This document shows, one piece after another, positions 1 to 9,111 of a stretch of 64,000 nt of DNA. The notes under the pieces are model-generated. The model was given only the letters and a program-made list of their open reading frames with translations. It searched no databases and had not been told where the DNA came from. The first letter of the stretch is position 1, and each line of letters opens with the position of its first letter. Source of the DNA: Promicromonospora panici (GTDB lineage: Bacteria; Actinomycetota; Actinomycetes; Actinomycetales; Cellulomonadaceae); assembly GCF_900608595.1 (NCBI RefSeq), contig NZ_UWYY01000003.1:310001-374000 (forward strand). Direction: 5' to 3'. Both the position numbers and the translations under genes were made by a program.

Positions 1-971
1 ACCTCCAGCAGGGCGGTGAACCAGGTGGGTTCGGTGCGGGCCGCGTCGCAGGCCAGCACCAGGACGAGCGCCAGCAGCGACGCGGCCAGGAGCCCGAGCG
101 GATACGTGAGCGGCGAGTCGCTGCGCAGCAGCAGGACTAGCGCGATCAGCCCGGCAAGCGCGAGCGGCGGGAGCACACGGGCACGCGCGCCCTGCAGCAC
201 GGGCGAGGCCTTGGCCCAGCGCAGCGTCATCGCGGCGCCGAGCAGCAGCCCGAACGCGTGGGTGTCGGTGCCGTAGTAGACGCGCGTCGGGTCCGCGCCC
301 GGCCCGTACAGCGGGGTGAACAGAAGCGTCATGGCCAGCACCGACACGAGCGCCGCGGCCAGGACCACCCGCACCCGCCAGGCCGCCGACCGCACGGTGA
401 CCAGCAGGACCACCAGCAGCACCGGCCACAGCAGGTAGAACTGCTCCTCGATCGCGAGCGACCACAGGATGCGCAGCAGCTCCGGCTGCGTCTCGTCGAA
501 GTAGTCCGTGCCCGCGGCGATCTCGACCCAGTTGGTGCTGAACGTCAGAGCCCCCAGGAGCTGGCGCCCGATCCCGACCGTGAGGTCCGGCTCGACCAGC
601 CGTGCGACCGGGATGCACGTGATGAGCACGAGCCCGAGGGCGGGCAGGAGCCGGCGCGCCCGGCGCACCCAGAACCGGGGCAGCCGGATCCGGTTCGTGC
701 TCGTGATCTCGCGCAGCAGCAGGGTGGTGATGAGGAACCCGCTGACCACGAAGAACACGTCCACGCCGAGAAATCCGCCCGGCACCCAGGCGGGCGCCAG
801 GTGGAACGCCACGACGGCGACCACGGCCAGCGCCCGTAGCCCGTCGAGCCCCGGGATCCGCGGGCCGTGCGCGTTCGCATGCCTCCGGCGCGGGGTCGGG
901 GCCCGGGCCGGCGCCGGGACAACAGGCGTTCCGGCGACCGGGGTCGTAGGCCAGGCGTCCGTCAGGGCCAT
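1..971 (-). CDS. Acyltransferase 3 family membrane protein (OafA-like), 3' end outside window
   Basis: Reading the minus strand from ATG at 971 gives 323 codons without a stop before the window edge, so the C-terminus is missing. After a 35-residue Pro/Arg-rich cytosolic leader comes the family signature PGLDGLRALAVVAVVAFH with the conserved His, then GVDVFFVVSGFLIT and the second family motif LAIEEQFYLLWP near residue 170, followed by several hydrophobic segments. Proteins of this family are multi-span membrane enzymes that transfer acetyl or other acyl groups to cell-surface sugars. The exact substrate is not deducible. It lies just downstream of pcrA on the same strand, 76 bp after its stop. 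Confidence 0.85.
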   Translation of the reverse strand, partial: MALTDAWPTTPVAGTPVVPAPARAPTPRRRHANAHGPRIPGLDGLRALAVVAVVAFHLAPAWVPGGFLGVDVFFVVSGFLITTLLLREITSTNRIRLPRFWVRRARRLLPALGLVLITCIPVARLVEPDLTVGIGRQLLGALTFSTNWVEIAAGTDYFDETQPELLRILWSLAIEEQFYLLWPVLLVVLLVTVRSAAWRVRVVLAAALVSVLAMTLLFTPLYGPGADPTRVYYGTDTHAFGLLLGAAMTLRWAKASPVLQGARARVLPPLALAGLIALVLLLRSDSPLTYPLGLLAASLLALVLVLACDAARTEPTWFTALLE

Positions 972-1047
972 GAGCGGACGGTACCGAACGTCGCCGGGGT
1001 ACGCATGCAAACCCGGCCGACACCCGGACAACCCAGAATGACTTCGG

Positions 1048-3768
1048 TCAGAGCTTGGTGACCGCCGTGTACTTCAGCGCAATGCGCTTGGTGCCGTTAC
1101 TGCCGAAGTCGATCTTGACCACGGCGTTGGCCTCGACGTCCACGACGGTGCCCAGCCCGTAGGAGTCGTGCGTGACGCGGTCGCCGATCTCCAGGCTCGG
1201 GATGTCCTTCTGGACGTTGATCCCGCCGAACCCGCTCTTCCCGCCCGCCTTCTTCTCCGGCGCGAACGGCTTGGACTGCCCGTTGCCCGACGACGTCGCC
1301 GAGCCCGTGCGCGAGGTCGCCGACCGGCCCGCGGACCATGTCGAGCCCGTACCCGAGCCGCGCCCGCCGGACCCGTACCCACCGGACCCGTAGCCGCCGC
1401 TCCAGCCGCCACGGCCGGCGCGGATCGCCGCGGTCGAGGACTCCCGGCGCCGCCAGTCCCACAGCTCCTCGGGGATCTCCTGCAGGAACCGGCTCTCCGG
1501 GAACTCGTTGGCCATGCCGAAGGCGGCCCGCACGGAGGACCGCGTGATGTACAGCCGCTCGCGAGCCCGCGTGATGCCCACGTAGGCGAGACGGCGCTCC
1601 TCGGCGAGCTCCGAGTCGTCGTGCAGCGAGCGCATGTGCGGGAACGTGCCGTCCTCCATGCCCGTGAGGAAGACGACGGGGAACTCCAGGCCCTTGGCCG
1701 TGTGCAGGGTCATCAGCGTGACGACGCCCTGGTCCTTCTTGGGGGCCTCCTCGGCCGCGCCGTCGGCGACGTCCTCGTCGGGGATCTGGTCGCTGTCCGC
1801 GACCAGGGAGACCCGCTCCAGGAAGTCCGCGAGAGAGCCCTCGGGGTCGGTCTCGCCGAAGTCGACGGCCACGGCGTGCAGCTCGGCCAGGTTCTCGACA
1901 CGGCCCTCGTCCTGCGGGTCGTCGCTCGCGCGCAGCTCCGCGAGGTAGCCGGTGCGGTCGAGCACCGCGCCCAGGACCTCGGCGGGCGGGGCGCCCTGGT
2001 CGACGAGCGCACGCAGCTCCCGCATCATGTCGCGGAAGGTGAGCAGCGGCTTGAGCGAGCGGTTGGTCATGCCGGGGATCTCGTCGGCGCGCTCCAGGGC
2101 AGCGCCGAAGGAGATGCGCTCGCGCTCCGCGAACGACGCCACCAGCGACTCGGCACGGTCGCCGAGCCCGCGCTTGGGCACGTTGAGGATGCGGCGCAGG
2201 TTCACGTCGTCGTCCTCGTTCGCCAGCGCGCGCAGGTAGGCGACGGCGTCCTTGACCTCACGGCGCTCGTAGAACCGCGTGCCGCCCACCACCTTGTACG
2301 GCAGGCCGACGCGGACCAGCACCTCCTCGAGCGCACGCGACTGCGCGTTGGTGCGGTAGAAGATCGCGACGTCGCCGGGCCGTACGTCGTTCGAGTCGCC
2401 CAGCTTGTCGATCTCGTCGGCGACGAACCGCGCCTCCTGGTGCTCGTCGTCCGCGACGTAGCCCACGACTTTGGCCCCGGCACCCGAGTCGGTCCACAGA
2501 CGCTTGGGCGTGCGGCCGGCGTTCCGGGAGATCACCGCGTTGGCGGCGCTCAGGATGTTCTGCGTGGAGCGGTAGTTCTGCTCCAGCAGGATCGTGGTGG
2601 CGTCCGGGTAGTCCTTCTCGAACTCCAGGATGTTGCGGATCGTGGCGCCGCGGAAGGCGTAGATGGACTGGTCCGAGTCGCCCACGACGGTCAGCTCGGC
2701 CGGGTCCAGCCCGGAGTCGTCGGTGGTGCCCACCCCCGCCAGCTCGCGCACCAGCGTGTACTGCGCGTGGTTGGTGTCCTGGTACTCGTCGACCATGATG
2801 TGCCGGAACCGGCGACGGTAGTGCTCGGCGACGTTCGGGAACGCCTGGAGCAGGTTCACCGTGGTCATGATGATGTCGTCGAAGTCCAGCGCGTTCGCCT
2901 GCGCGAGCCGCGCCTGGTAGCGGGTGTAGACGTCGGCCAGGACCTGGTCGAACTTCGGCGACGACGTGTTCCGCTCGTCCGCCGTCTGCCCGCCCCACGG
3001 ACGCCGGATGGCGCCGGCCTCTGCCGCCGCGGTCGCCGCGAGCGCCTCCTCGGTGGCGTTCGCTCCGGTCTGCCGCGTGTAGGTCTCGGGGTCGATCAGC
3101 TCGTTCTTGAGATCGCTGATCTTGTTCGACAGCCCGCGGGCCGGGTACTTCTTGGGGTCGAGGTTGAGCTCACGCGTCACCAGCGTGATGAGGCGCTGGC
3201 TGTCGGCGGCGTCGTAGATGCTGAAGCTCGACTTCAGCCCCAGCGTTGTCGCCTCGCGGCGCAGGATCCGCACGCACGCCGAGTGGAACGTAGAGACCCA
3301 CATGCGGCCGGCTGCCGGGCCGACCAGGCCCTGGACGCGCTCGCGCATCTCGGCCGCGGCCTTGTTGGTGAATGTGATGGCGAGGATCTCACCCGCCCGC
3401 GCCCGGCCGGTGGCCAGCAGGTAGGCGATGCGGTGGGTCAGCACGCGCGTCTTGCCCGACCCGGCGCCCGCCACGATGAGCAGCTGCCCGCCCTCGTGCA
3501 CCACGGCCGCCCGCTGCTGCGGGTTGAGGCCGTCCAGCAGCTCGGCCGGGTCGAGGTGCGCGTAGGGCCCGCGAGCCCGCGGTGCCTCGGACTCGTGCGG
3601 CAGGCCGGCCAGCCAGTCCGGCTCCACGGGCAGGGCCGCCTCGCCCGGGTCGCCGGAGCCCGCCGCGTCGTCGTCCCACCGCGGCGCCGTGCTGGGCAGG
3701 CGCGACACAGTGCCGGGCGACGCGGGGTCGAGGCCGGGCAGGGAGAGGCTGTCGAAGAGGGAAGTCAT
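1048..3768 (-). CDS. pcrA: ATP-dependent DNA helicase PcrA/UvrD
   Basis: Superfamily 1A 3'-5' DNA helicase for repair, replication restart and removal of blocking complexes, in the cytoplasm. Visible motifs in order: Q motif region LNPQQRAAVV, Walker A AGAGSGKT (about residues 100-107), Walker B VDEYQDT, motif III GDSDQSIYAFRGA, motif IV EQNYRST, motif V TLMTLHTAKGLEFPVVF and motif VI YVGITRARERLY. After a Gly/Ser-rich linker the last 50 residues (GDRVTHDSYGLGTVVDV onward) match the Tudor-like C-terminal module by which PcrA contacts RNA polymerase. Start chosen at ATG 3768 (MTSLFDSL, 906 aa), with TAGGGGCG just before it; a 103-residue upstream extension in frame is low-complexity and unlikely. 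Confidence 0.95.
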   Translation of the reverse strand: MTSLFDSLSLPGLDPASPGTVSRLPSTAPRWDDDAAGSGDPGEAALPVEPDWLAGLPHESEAPRARGPYAHLDPAELLDGLNPQQRAAVVHEGGQLLIVAGAGSGKTRVLTHRIAYLLATGRARAGEILAITFTNKAAAEMRERVQGLVGPAAGRMWVSTFHSACVRILRREATTLGLKSSFSIYDAADSQRLITLVTRELNLDPKKYPARGLSNKISDLKNELIDPETYTRQTGANATEEALAATAAAEAGAIRRPWGGQTADERNTSSPKFDQVLADVYTRYQARLAQANALDFDDIIMTTVNLLQAFPNVAEHYRRRFRHIMVDEYQDTNHAQYTLVRELAGVGTTDDSGLDPAELTVVGDSDQSIYAFRGATIRNILEFEKDYPDATTILLEQNYRSTQNILSAANAVISRNAGRTPKRLWTDSGAGAKVVGYVADDEHQEARFVADEIDKLGDSNDVRPGDVAIFYRTNAQSRALEEVLVRVGLPYKVVGGTRFYERREVKDAVAYLRALANEDDDVNLRRILNVPKRGLGDRAESLVASFAERERISFGAALERADEIPGMTNRSLKPLLTFRDMMRELRALVDQGAPPAEVLGAVLDRTGYLAELRASDDPQDEGRVENLAELHAVAVDFGETDPEGSLADFLERVSLVADSDQIPDEDVADGAAEEAPKKDQGVVTLMTLHTAKGLEFPVVFLTGMEDGTFPHMRSLHDDSELAEERRLAYVGITRARERLYITRSSVRAAFGMANEFPESRFLQEIPEELWDWRRRESSTAAIRAGRGGWSGGYGSGGYGSGGRGSGTGSTWSAGRSATSRTGSATSSGNGQSKPFAPEKKAGGKSGFGGINVQKDIPSLEIGDRVTHDSYGLGTVVDVEANAVVKIDFGSNGTKRIALKYTAVTKL

Positions 3769-3922
3769 CGCCCCTAAGCCTATGCGGGGTGACTGACACT
3801 GCCGACGGGCCGCGCGGGTCGCCGGTCCGCGGCTCTGACTGATCCGAGCTGTCACAGATCCGGTGGGTACCCGGTCGGTGGTGGGTAGGGGTCTGTCCGA
3901 CGGTTCAGAAGGGGTAACCGGC

Positions 3923-4930
3923 ATGTGGTTCGCACGTCGCAGGAGGTCTCGCGCTCCGCACTCCCGGGGCGCGCATCGCGGGTCGTCGGGCCCGCCGACG
4001 GGCCTGGCCGGGCTTCCCCGGCCCGTGGCGGCGGTCGTGGGCGGCGGGGGCGTGTACGGGGCCACACAGGTCGGCATCGGCTACGCGCTGGAGCAGCGCG
4101 GATTCGTGCCGGACCTCGTCGTCGGCACCTCGGTGGGCGCCTTCAACGGGGCGGTAGCGGCCGCCCATCCGGGCAGCGCCGCGCGGACGCTGGAGCTGAC
4201 CTGGACCCGGCTGCGGCGTCGCGAGGTCTTCCCCTTCGGCCTCCCGTACTCCCGGGCGGGCCTGTTCGCCGACGCCGGGCTGCGCAAGCTGATCACGGAG
4301 TCTGGGCTGCCGTCGCGGATCGAGGACCTGGCCGTCCCGTTCATCGCCGTCGCGACGGACCTGGCCAGCGGCGACGAGGTGCGGCTCGACCGCGGCGACC
4401 TCGAGTCCGCGCTGCTGGCCAGCTCCGCCATCCCCGGCGTCCTGCCGCCGGTCGAGCGGGACGGGCGGATTCTTGTCGACGGCGGGGCCGTCGCCCACGT
4501 GCCGGTCCTGGCCGCCCGGGCGGCGGGCGCGGCGAGCGTGGTGGTCGTGGCGACCGGCCCGGACAGCTGGCCCCGCACGACGTCCGCCGCGCCGCGCCGC
4601 GCGGAGGCGATAGCCGCTCGCGCCGGGCTGCTGATGATCCACCACCAGATACAGCGCGACCTCCGCGAGGTGTCCCAGCAGATCCCGACGGTAGTGCTGC
4701 CGACGGGGGTCGTGAGCTGGCCGGCGATGTGGGACTTCAGCCACTCCCGCCAGCTCATCGACGCCGGGTCGCGTGCGGCGGGGCGATTCCTCGACGGGCT
4801 GGACATCAGGGGCCCCGGCCTCTACCAGTCCGACGACCCACAGGAACCACCACCCTCTGTCGTGGACGGCGCGGTCGCGGTCGGCTCCGACAACCCGCAG
4901 AGGACGACCGCCTCGGAGGGCACCCGATGA
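3923..4930 (+). CDS. Patatin-like phospholipase (RssA/YchK type)
   Basis: 335-aa soluble lipid acyl hydrolase of the patatin family. The oxyanion loop GGGGVYGA (about residues 40-47), the nucleophile elbow GTSVG with Ser70, and the catalytic Asp of DGG (Asp186) are all in place, so a Ser-Asp dyad is expected. Start is ATG 3923, with AGAAGGGG 8 nt upstream; an in-frame start at 3863 is possible but lacks this signal. The N-terminal 35 residues are Arg-rich. It is the first gene of a four-gene operon in which each start overlaps or nearly touches the preceding stop, next to a sugar transferase. A role in lipid or glycolipid turnover is inferred. Confidence 0.85.
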   Translation: MWFARRRRSRAPHSRGAHRGSSGPPTGLAGLPRPVAAVVGGGGVYGATQVGIGYALEQRGFVPDLVVGTSVGAFNGAVAAAHPGSAARTLELTWTRLRRREVFPFGLPYSRAGLFADAGLRKLITESGLPSRIEDLAVPFIAVATDLASGDEVRLDRGDLESALLASSAIPGVLPPVERDGRILVDGGAVAHVPVLAARAAGAASVVVVATGPDSWPRTTSAAPRRAEAIAARAGLLMIHHQIQRDLREVSQQIPTVVLPTGVVSWPAMWDFSHSRQLIDAGSRAAGRFLDGLDIRGPGLYQSDDPQEPPPSVVDGAVAVGSDNPQRTTASEGTR

Positions 4931-6162
4931 GCACCATCGCATTCCTCAACATCGGCATGCACGGCTACATCAACCCGACGCTCCCGGTCGTGGCCGAGCT
5001 CGTCCGGCGCGGTCACACGGTGATCTACCACACCTCTCCGGCGTTCGCGGAGCAGATCGAGGCAACCGGGGCGAAGGTCCATCTCTACGCAGGCCAGGAC
5101 CTGCCCCTGCCGGACCCGCCGATCCCGCTGGCGATGCTGGACGGGCTCGCGCACACCGCCGTCGGCCTGCTCCCGGGCGTGCTCACCGACCTCCGCGCCG
5201 CCCGGCCCGACCTGGTGGTCCACGGCGCCGCCTGCCCGTGGGGCGCGGTCGCCGCGCGGGAGCTCGGCGTGCCGGCGGCAGCCACCTACACCACCTTCGC
5301 GTTCAACCGCCAGGTGCCGAGCCCGTGCCGCATCTCCCGGGAGCTGCTGGCCGCCGCGGCCGCCCGCCCCCGCATCGCCCGGAGCTACGCGCGGGCGCGC
5401 TGGGCCCTGCGCCGCGACTACGACACCAGCGGGCTGCCCCTGACCGACCTGATGAACGCGCACGAGCCGCTGAACCTGGTCTTCACGTCCAGGTCGTTCC
5501 AGCCGGGCGCGGACGCCTTCGACTCCTCCTACCAGTTCGTCGGGGCGAGCACCGGCTCCCGCCTGCCCGATCCCGAGTTCGCGGTCGACCACCTGGCGGG
5601 TCCTGTGCTGTACGCGTCTCTGGGCACCGTGTTCGACGCCGGTCCAGGGCTGCTGCGGACGTTCGCCACCGCGCTGGCGCCGTTGGCCGGCACGGTGGTC
5701 GTCGCGACCGGGGCCACGGATCCGGCCGACCTCGGCGAGCTGCCCGCCAACGTGCTGGCCCGCCGGTCCGTGCCGCAGCTCCAGGTGCTCGGCCAGGCGG
5801 CGCTCTTCGTCACCCACGGCGGCATGAACAGCGTCAACGAGGCCATGCAGGCCGGGGTGCCGACGCTCGTCGTCCCGCAGGGCGCTGACCAGCCGCTGGT
5901 CGCGCAGCGGGTCGTCGATCTCGGGGCCGGCCTCTCGCTCCGCACGGAGGACGCCACCATCGAGACGGTGCGAACGCTCGCCCGGCGGCTGCTCGACGAG
6001 CCGCGCTTCCGCGAGGCCGCAGGCGTCCAGCGCGACGCCCAGCGGGAGGCCGGCGGCTACCTACGGGCTGCCGACGAGCTCGAGCGGTACCTCGAAGACG
6101 CCGGCAGCCGTCCCGGACCGACCGGCCCCGCCGAGGCCACCGACCGGGCACGGGAGCGCTGA
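4927..6162 (+). CDS. MGT-family (GT1) glycosyltransferase
   Basis: 411-aa GT-B enzyme of the macrolide/ecdysteroid UDP-glycosyltransferase kind. N-terminal acceptor half begins MSTIAFLNIGMHGYINPTL; the C-terminal donor-binding signature is FVTHGGMNSVNEAMQAGVP followed by PQGADQP, near residues 296-325. Such enzymes usually put a sugar on a small hydrophobic acceptor such as a lipid, polyketide or terpenoid. The ATG shares ATGA with the stop of the patatin-like gene, so translation is coupled. The acceptor is unknown; the lipase neighbour and a membrane protein downstream suggest a lipid. Confidence 0.85.
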   Translation: MSTIAFLNIGMHGYINPTLPVVAELVRRGHTVIYHTSPAFAEQIEATGAKVHLYAGQDLPLPDPPIPLAMLDGLAHTAVGLLPGVLTDLRAARPDLVVHGAACPWGAVAARELGVPAAATYTTFAFNRQVPSPCRISRELLAAAAARPRIARSYARARWALRRDYDTSGLPLTDLMNAHEPLNLVFTSRSFQPGADAFDSSYQFVGASTGSRLPDPEFAVDHLAGPVLYASLGTVFDAGPGLLRTFATALAPLAGTVVVATGATDPADLGELPANVLARRSVPQLQVLGQAALFVTHGGMNSVNEAMQAGVPTLVVPQGADQPLVAQRVVDLGAGLSLRTEDATIETVRTLARRLLDEPRFREAAGVQRDAQREAGGYLRAADELERYLEDAGSRPGPTGPAEATDRARER

Positions 6163-6164
6163 CC

Positions 6165-6662
6165 ATGTCGACGTCCGTCGTGATCCTGCTCGTCCTCGCC
6201 GGGCTCTCCGAGAGCGCCGGCCGCGTCCTGCCCCTGGTGGCCCGCCGGCCTCGGCTGTCCCCGCGGCTGGTGGCGGGCCTGATGGTGACCGGCACGGTGG
6301 TCGAGGGGACGGTGATCGCCCTGTGGCCGGTGGCCGCGTGGACCATTGCCGACTTCGTGAGCTCCGGTCCGCTGCCCAGTACCTCCGAGCTGGCCTGGAC
6401 CCCCGCCCTGGTCGCGCCGCTGGTCCTCGCCGCCGTTCTCGCGTTCCCGCTCCTCGGCCCCTTCCTGCACCTGCTGCTCCTCGCCGGCGTCGGGGCGGGG
6501 CTGGCCGGCCCGCTGGCCACGGCGACGGGGCTGGGCTGGTGGGCGGCCGCCGGCTGCGTCGCGGCCGCCGGGATCGGGCTCGCCGCCACGGTCGACGTCG
6601 TCCGCCGGCTGACCGCGCGGGTCGTCGCGGGCGCGCGCGAGCGGGAGGCGGTGGCCGCATGA
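6165..6662 (+). CDS. Small hydrophobic membrane protein, function unknown
   Basis: 165 aa with about four membrane segments (residues 3-25, 35-60, 80-105 and 108-138) and a short basic C-terminal tail (RRLTARVVAGARERE). I do not recognise a family. It starts 2 nt after the stop of the glycosyltransferase and its stop overlaps the next start (ATGA), so it is a fixed member of this operon. It may anchor or present the product of the lipase and glycosyltransferase, but that is only a guess from context. Confidence 0.75.
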   Translation: MSTSVVILLVLAGLSESAGRVLPLVARRPRLSPRLVAGLMVTGTVVEGTVIALWPVAAWTIADFVSSGPLPSTSELAWTPALVAPLVLAAVLAFPLLGPFLHLLLLAGVGAGLAGPLATATGLGWWAAAGCVAAAGIGLAATVDVVRRLTARVVAGAREREAVAA

Positions 6663-7600
6663 CCGAGCCCCTGTTCCTCCTCGTCCTCTTCGCGCTCGGG
6701 CCGTTCCTGCTCGCCGAGGGCCTGCTCGCCCGCTACGAGCTGATGATCTACGCCGCCGGCTGGCGTGCGCCGTCGCCCCGTCTGCCCGAGGACCAGCCCT
6801 ACGCCAGGGGCGCCGACCCGGGGCGTCCGCCGGCCGCGTACCTGGTCTACCTGGACGGCATCGGCAAGCGTCGCTTCACCGACACACGCGACGGCGGCCA
6901 GCTCGTCAAGGCGATCATCGCGGGGGCGCCCGAGCTGCGCGTGCTGGGCCAGGTGCAGCCGTACTCGCCGCTGGCCGACCCGCTCGTGGGCCGGCCGGTG
7001 TGGGACTGGTTGCGGCACCACGTCGGCATCACGCTGTTCCTGCACAACGTCATGCAGACCTTCGTCGCCGCGGACCGCCGGTACCGCCCCCTGTACAACC
7101 GCGCGGTGGGTGCCCAGATCGCCGACCAGCTGCGGCTCGCCGGCTACGTGGCGGACGGCGGCATACCGGTGGTACTGCTCTGCTACAGCGGCGGCGCCCA
7201 GGTGGCCACCGGTGCGGTCGACCGGCTCTTCGCCGAACTGCGGGCTCCGCTCTACCTGATCACGCTGGGCGGCTTCCACAACGGCGCCAACGACCTCACG
7301 GACGCCGTCCACGTACACCGGCTCACCAGCGTGAACGACTGGATCGAGCGGGTCGGTATCCGGTTCTTTCCCGCACGCTGGCGGATCTTCGGCCGCAGCG
7401 CCTGGAACCGCGCCATCGACGCCGGGAAGGTCACCGTGTACTCGCTCGACCCCGCAGCCCACATCGGGCCGACGAGCTACATCAGCCCGACGGCGCACCT
7501 CGCCGACGGCCGCAGCTACCTCGACCGCACCACCGAGACGGTGATCGAGATCATCCGGCGCGACTGCGAGGCGCACGCAGCCCGGGACACGGCGGCGTGA
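6659..7600 (+). CDS. Membrane-anchored alpha/beta-hydrolase-like protein
   Basis: 313 aa. One N-terminal hydrophobic segment (MTEPLFLLVLFALGPFLLA) followed by a soluble domain. VYLDGIGK near residue 62 and VVLLCYSGGAQVA near residue 176 resemble the strand-turn and nucleophile elbow of alpha/beta hydrolases (C-Y-S-G-G around the would-be Ser); LITLGGFHNG and the HRLTSVNDWIERVG stretch fit later core strands. The substrate is unknown. It starts inside the stop of the preceding membrane protein (ATGA), making it the last gene of the 3923-7600 operon. The family assignment rests on motifs only and could be wrong. Confidence 0.7.
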   Translation: MTEPLFLLVLFALGPFLLAEGLLARYELMIYAAGWRAPSPRLPEDQPYARGADPGRPPAAYLVYLDGIGKRRFTDTRDGGQLVKAIIAGAPELRVLGQVQPYSPLADPLVGRPVWDWLRHHVGITLFLHNVMQTFVAADRRYRPLYNRAVGAQIADQLRLAGYVADGGIPVVLLCYSGGAQVATGAVDRLFAELRAPLYLITLGGFHNGANDLTDAVHVHRLTSVNDWIERVGIRFFPARWRIFGRSAWNRAIDAGKVTVYSLDPAAHIGPTSYISPTAHLADGRSYLDRTTETVIEIIRRDCEAHAARDTAA

Positions 7601-7625
7601 GGGCCTGACGGCGAGCTCGGCCACC

Positions 7626-7647
7626 GGGTGAGAAACACAGTTCACCC
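7626..7647. promoter_or_regulatory. GGGTGA-N10-TCACCC inverted repeat upstream of the MFS gene
   Basis: GGGTGA at 7626-7631 and TCACCC at 7642-7647, separated by 10 bp. The same arms and spacer length recur at 16837-16858. A -10-like TAACCT lies at 7681-7686, 39 bp after the start of the second arm. It is one site of a motif shared with the polysaccharide cluster. Confidence 0.6.
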
Positions 7648-7731
7648 CTGCAGACCCGTCCTGACCAGCCACGCCGGTCGTAACCTGATCAGGCTTTGTA
7701 CCATCGCCTGCACCAAGACCGCTGGAGCCCC

Positions 7732-9111
7732 ATGTCTACCCTCGCCCGCGCCACGCAGGGAGAGGCTGGCTCGCAGACCAGTACCTCGTCCCGCGATCCG
7801 GCGAGCCGAGGGCGCCGTCGCGCCGGGCGGGTCCCGTCCACCGTCGTGACGCTGGGCGTGGTGAGCTTCCTGACGGACGTCTCCTCCGAAGCCGTCATGG
7901 CGGTCCTCCCCCTGTACGTCACCGCGGCGCTCGGCATGTCGGTGGTCGCGTACGGCGTGGTCGACGGGCTCGTCCAGGGCGCGGGTGCCCTGGTCAGGGT
8001 GGCGGGTGGCTGGGCCGCCGACCGCACCGACCGGCCCAAGTGGGTTGCAGCGGCGGGCTACGGCCTCTCGGCCCTGACCCGGGTAGGACTCCTGTTCGCA
8101 GCGGGCCTCCCGGCGATCGCGAGCCTCGTCGTCGTGGACCGGATCGGCAAGGGCGTCCGCACGGCCCCGCGAGACGCCTTGATCGCCGCTGCGGCGAACC
8201 CGCGCAATCTCGGGCGCTCGTTCGGCGTGCACCGGGCACTCGACACGGCGGGCGCCACGCTCGGGCCGCTGCTCGCGTTCGCGGTCCTCTGGGTGATCCC
8301 GGACGGCTGGACGACGATCTTCGTCATCTCACTCGGCGCGGCGGTGCTCGGGGTCGGCGCCCTCGTGCTCCTCGTCCCGGACCTGCGGCCGCGCCGGGCG
8401 GCGTGGCTCAGGACCCACCGGACTCGCCAGGACCGCGGGCTGCCCAAGTGCAAGGGGTGCACGTGCGACGCACCCGGTGGCCTCGAGCTCGCCGGGCGGC
8501 CCTTCTCCTGGAGCTTCCTTCGCGGCGGCGCGACCGTACGGCTGCTGCTCGTCGCGGGGATCCTCGGGCTGCTGACCGTCGGCGACGGATTCGTCTACCT
8601 CGCACTGCAGGACCGCGACGGGTTCGCCACGCACTGGTTCCCGCTGCTCTACGTGGGGACGAACGCCACATACATGCTGCTCGCGGCACCGATCGGCCGC
8701 CTCGCCGACCGCGTCGGCCGGGCCCGTGTCCTGGTCTGGGGACACGCACTGCTGGCCGGTGCCTACGCCTGCGCGGCCGTCCCGTTCCCGGGGGCCGCCA
8801 CCACCATCGCGGCCCTGGTGCTGCTCGGCACCTTCTACGCCATGACCGACGGCGTGCTCGCCGCGCTGACCAGCGCCCTGGTGCCCACGGCGGTCCGGGG
8901 CACCGCGATCGGCACCGCGCAGACGGTCACCGCGGTCATGCGGATGGTGGCGTCTGCCGGGTTCGGCGTGCTCTGGTTCGCGTTCGGCAGCGTCCACGCA
9001 CTGTGGATCGCGGCGGCCGCGCTGGTGATCGCCGTCCCGGTGTGTGCGTACCTGGTGCGGGCCGGCCGCCTGGAGCGAGACCCCGACCTGGTCGAGGAGA
9101 GCCCGGCATGA
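7732..9111 (+). CDS. MFS transporter with Cys-rich central loop
   Basis: 459-aa inner-membrane secondary transporter with about 12 membrane segments. The stretch RIGKGVRTAPRDALI after TM4 and GGWAADRTDRPKWV after TM2 are typical of one MFS drug/solute exporter subgroup. The central cytosolic loop between the two halves carries KCKGCTCDAP, three Cys in C-x2-C-x-C spacing, which is unusual. Start ATG 7732 follows GGAG by 7 nt; an upstream TTG at 7696 is less likely. It overlaps the next gene by ATGA, and the motif at 7626-7647 lies in its promoter region. Substrate unknown. Confidence 0.85.
   Translation: MSTLARATQGEAGSQTSTSSRDPASRGRRRAGRVPSTVVTLGVVSFLTDVSSEAVMAVLPLYVTAALGMSVVAYGVVDGLVQGAGALVRVAGGWAADRTDRPKWVAAAGYGLSALTRVGLLFAAGLPAIASLVVVDRIGKGVRTAPRDALIAAAANPRNLGRSFGVHRALDTAGATLGPLLAFAVLWVIPDGWTTIFVISLGAAVLGVGALVLLVPDLRPRRAAWLRTHRTRQDRGLPKCKGCTCDAPGGLELAGRPFSWSFLRGGATVRLLLVAGILGLLTVGDGFVYLALQDRDGFATHWFPLLYVGTNATYMLLAAPIGRLADRVGRARVLVWGHALLAGAYACAAVPFPGAATTIAALVLLGTFYAMTDGVLAALTSALVPTAVRGTAIGTAQTVTAVMRMVASAGFGVLWFAFGSVHALWIAAAALVIAVPVCAYLVRAGRLERDPDLVEESPA

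Noticed and set aside
1168..3777. 869-aa open frame on the plus strand opposite pcrA
   Set aside because: Arg/Val/Gly-rich, no recognisable domain, fully antisense to a gene with all helicase motifs; a result of high GC and third-position bias.
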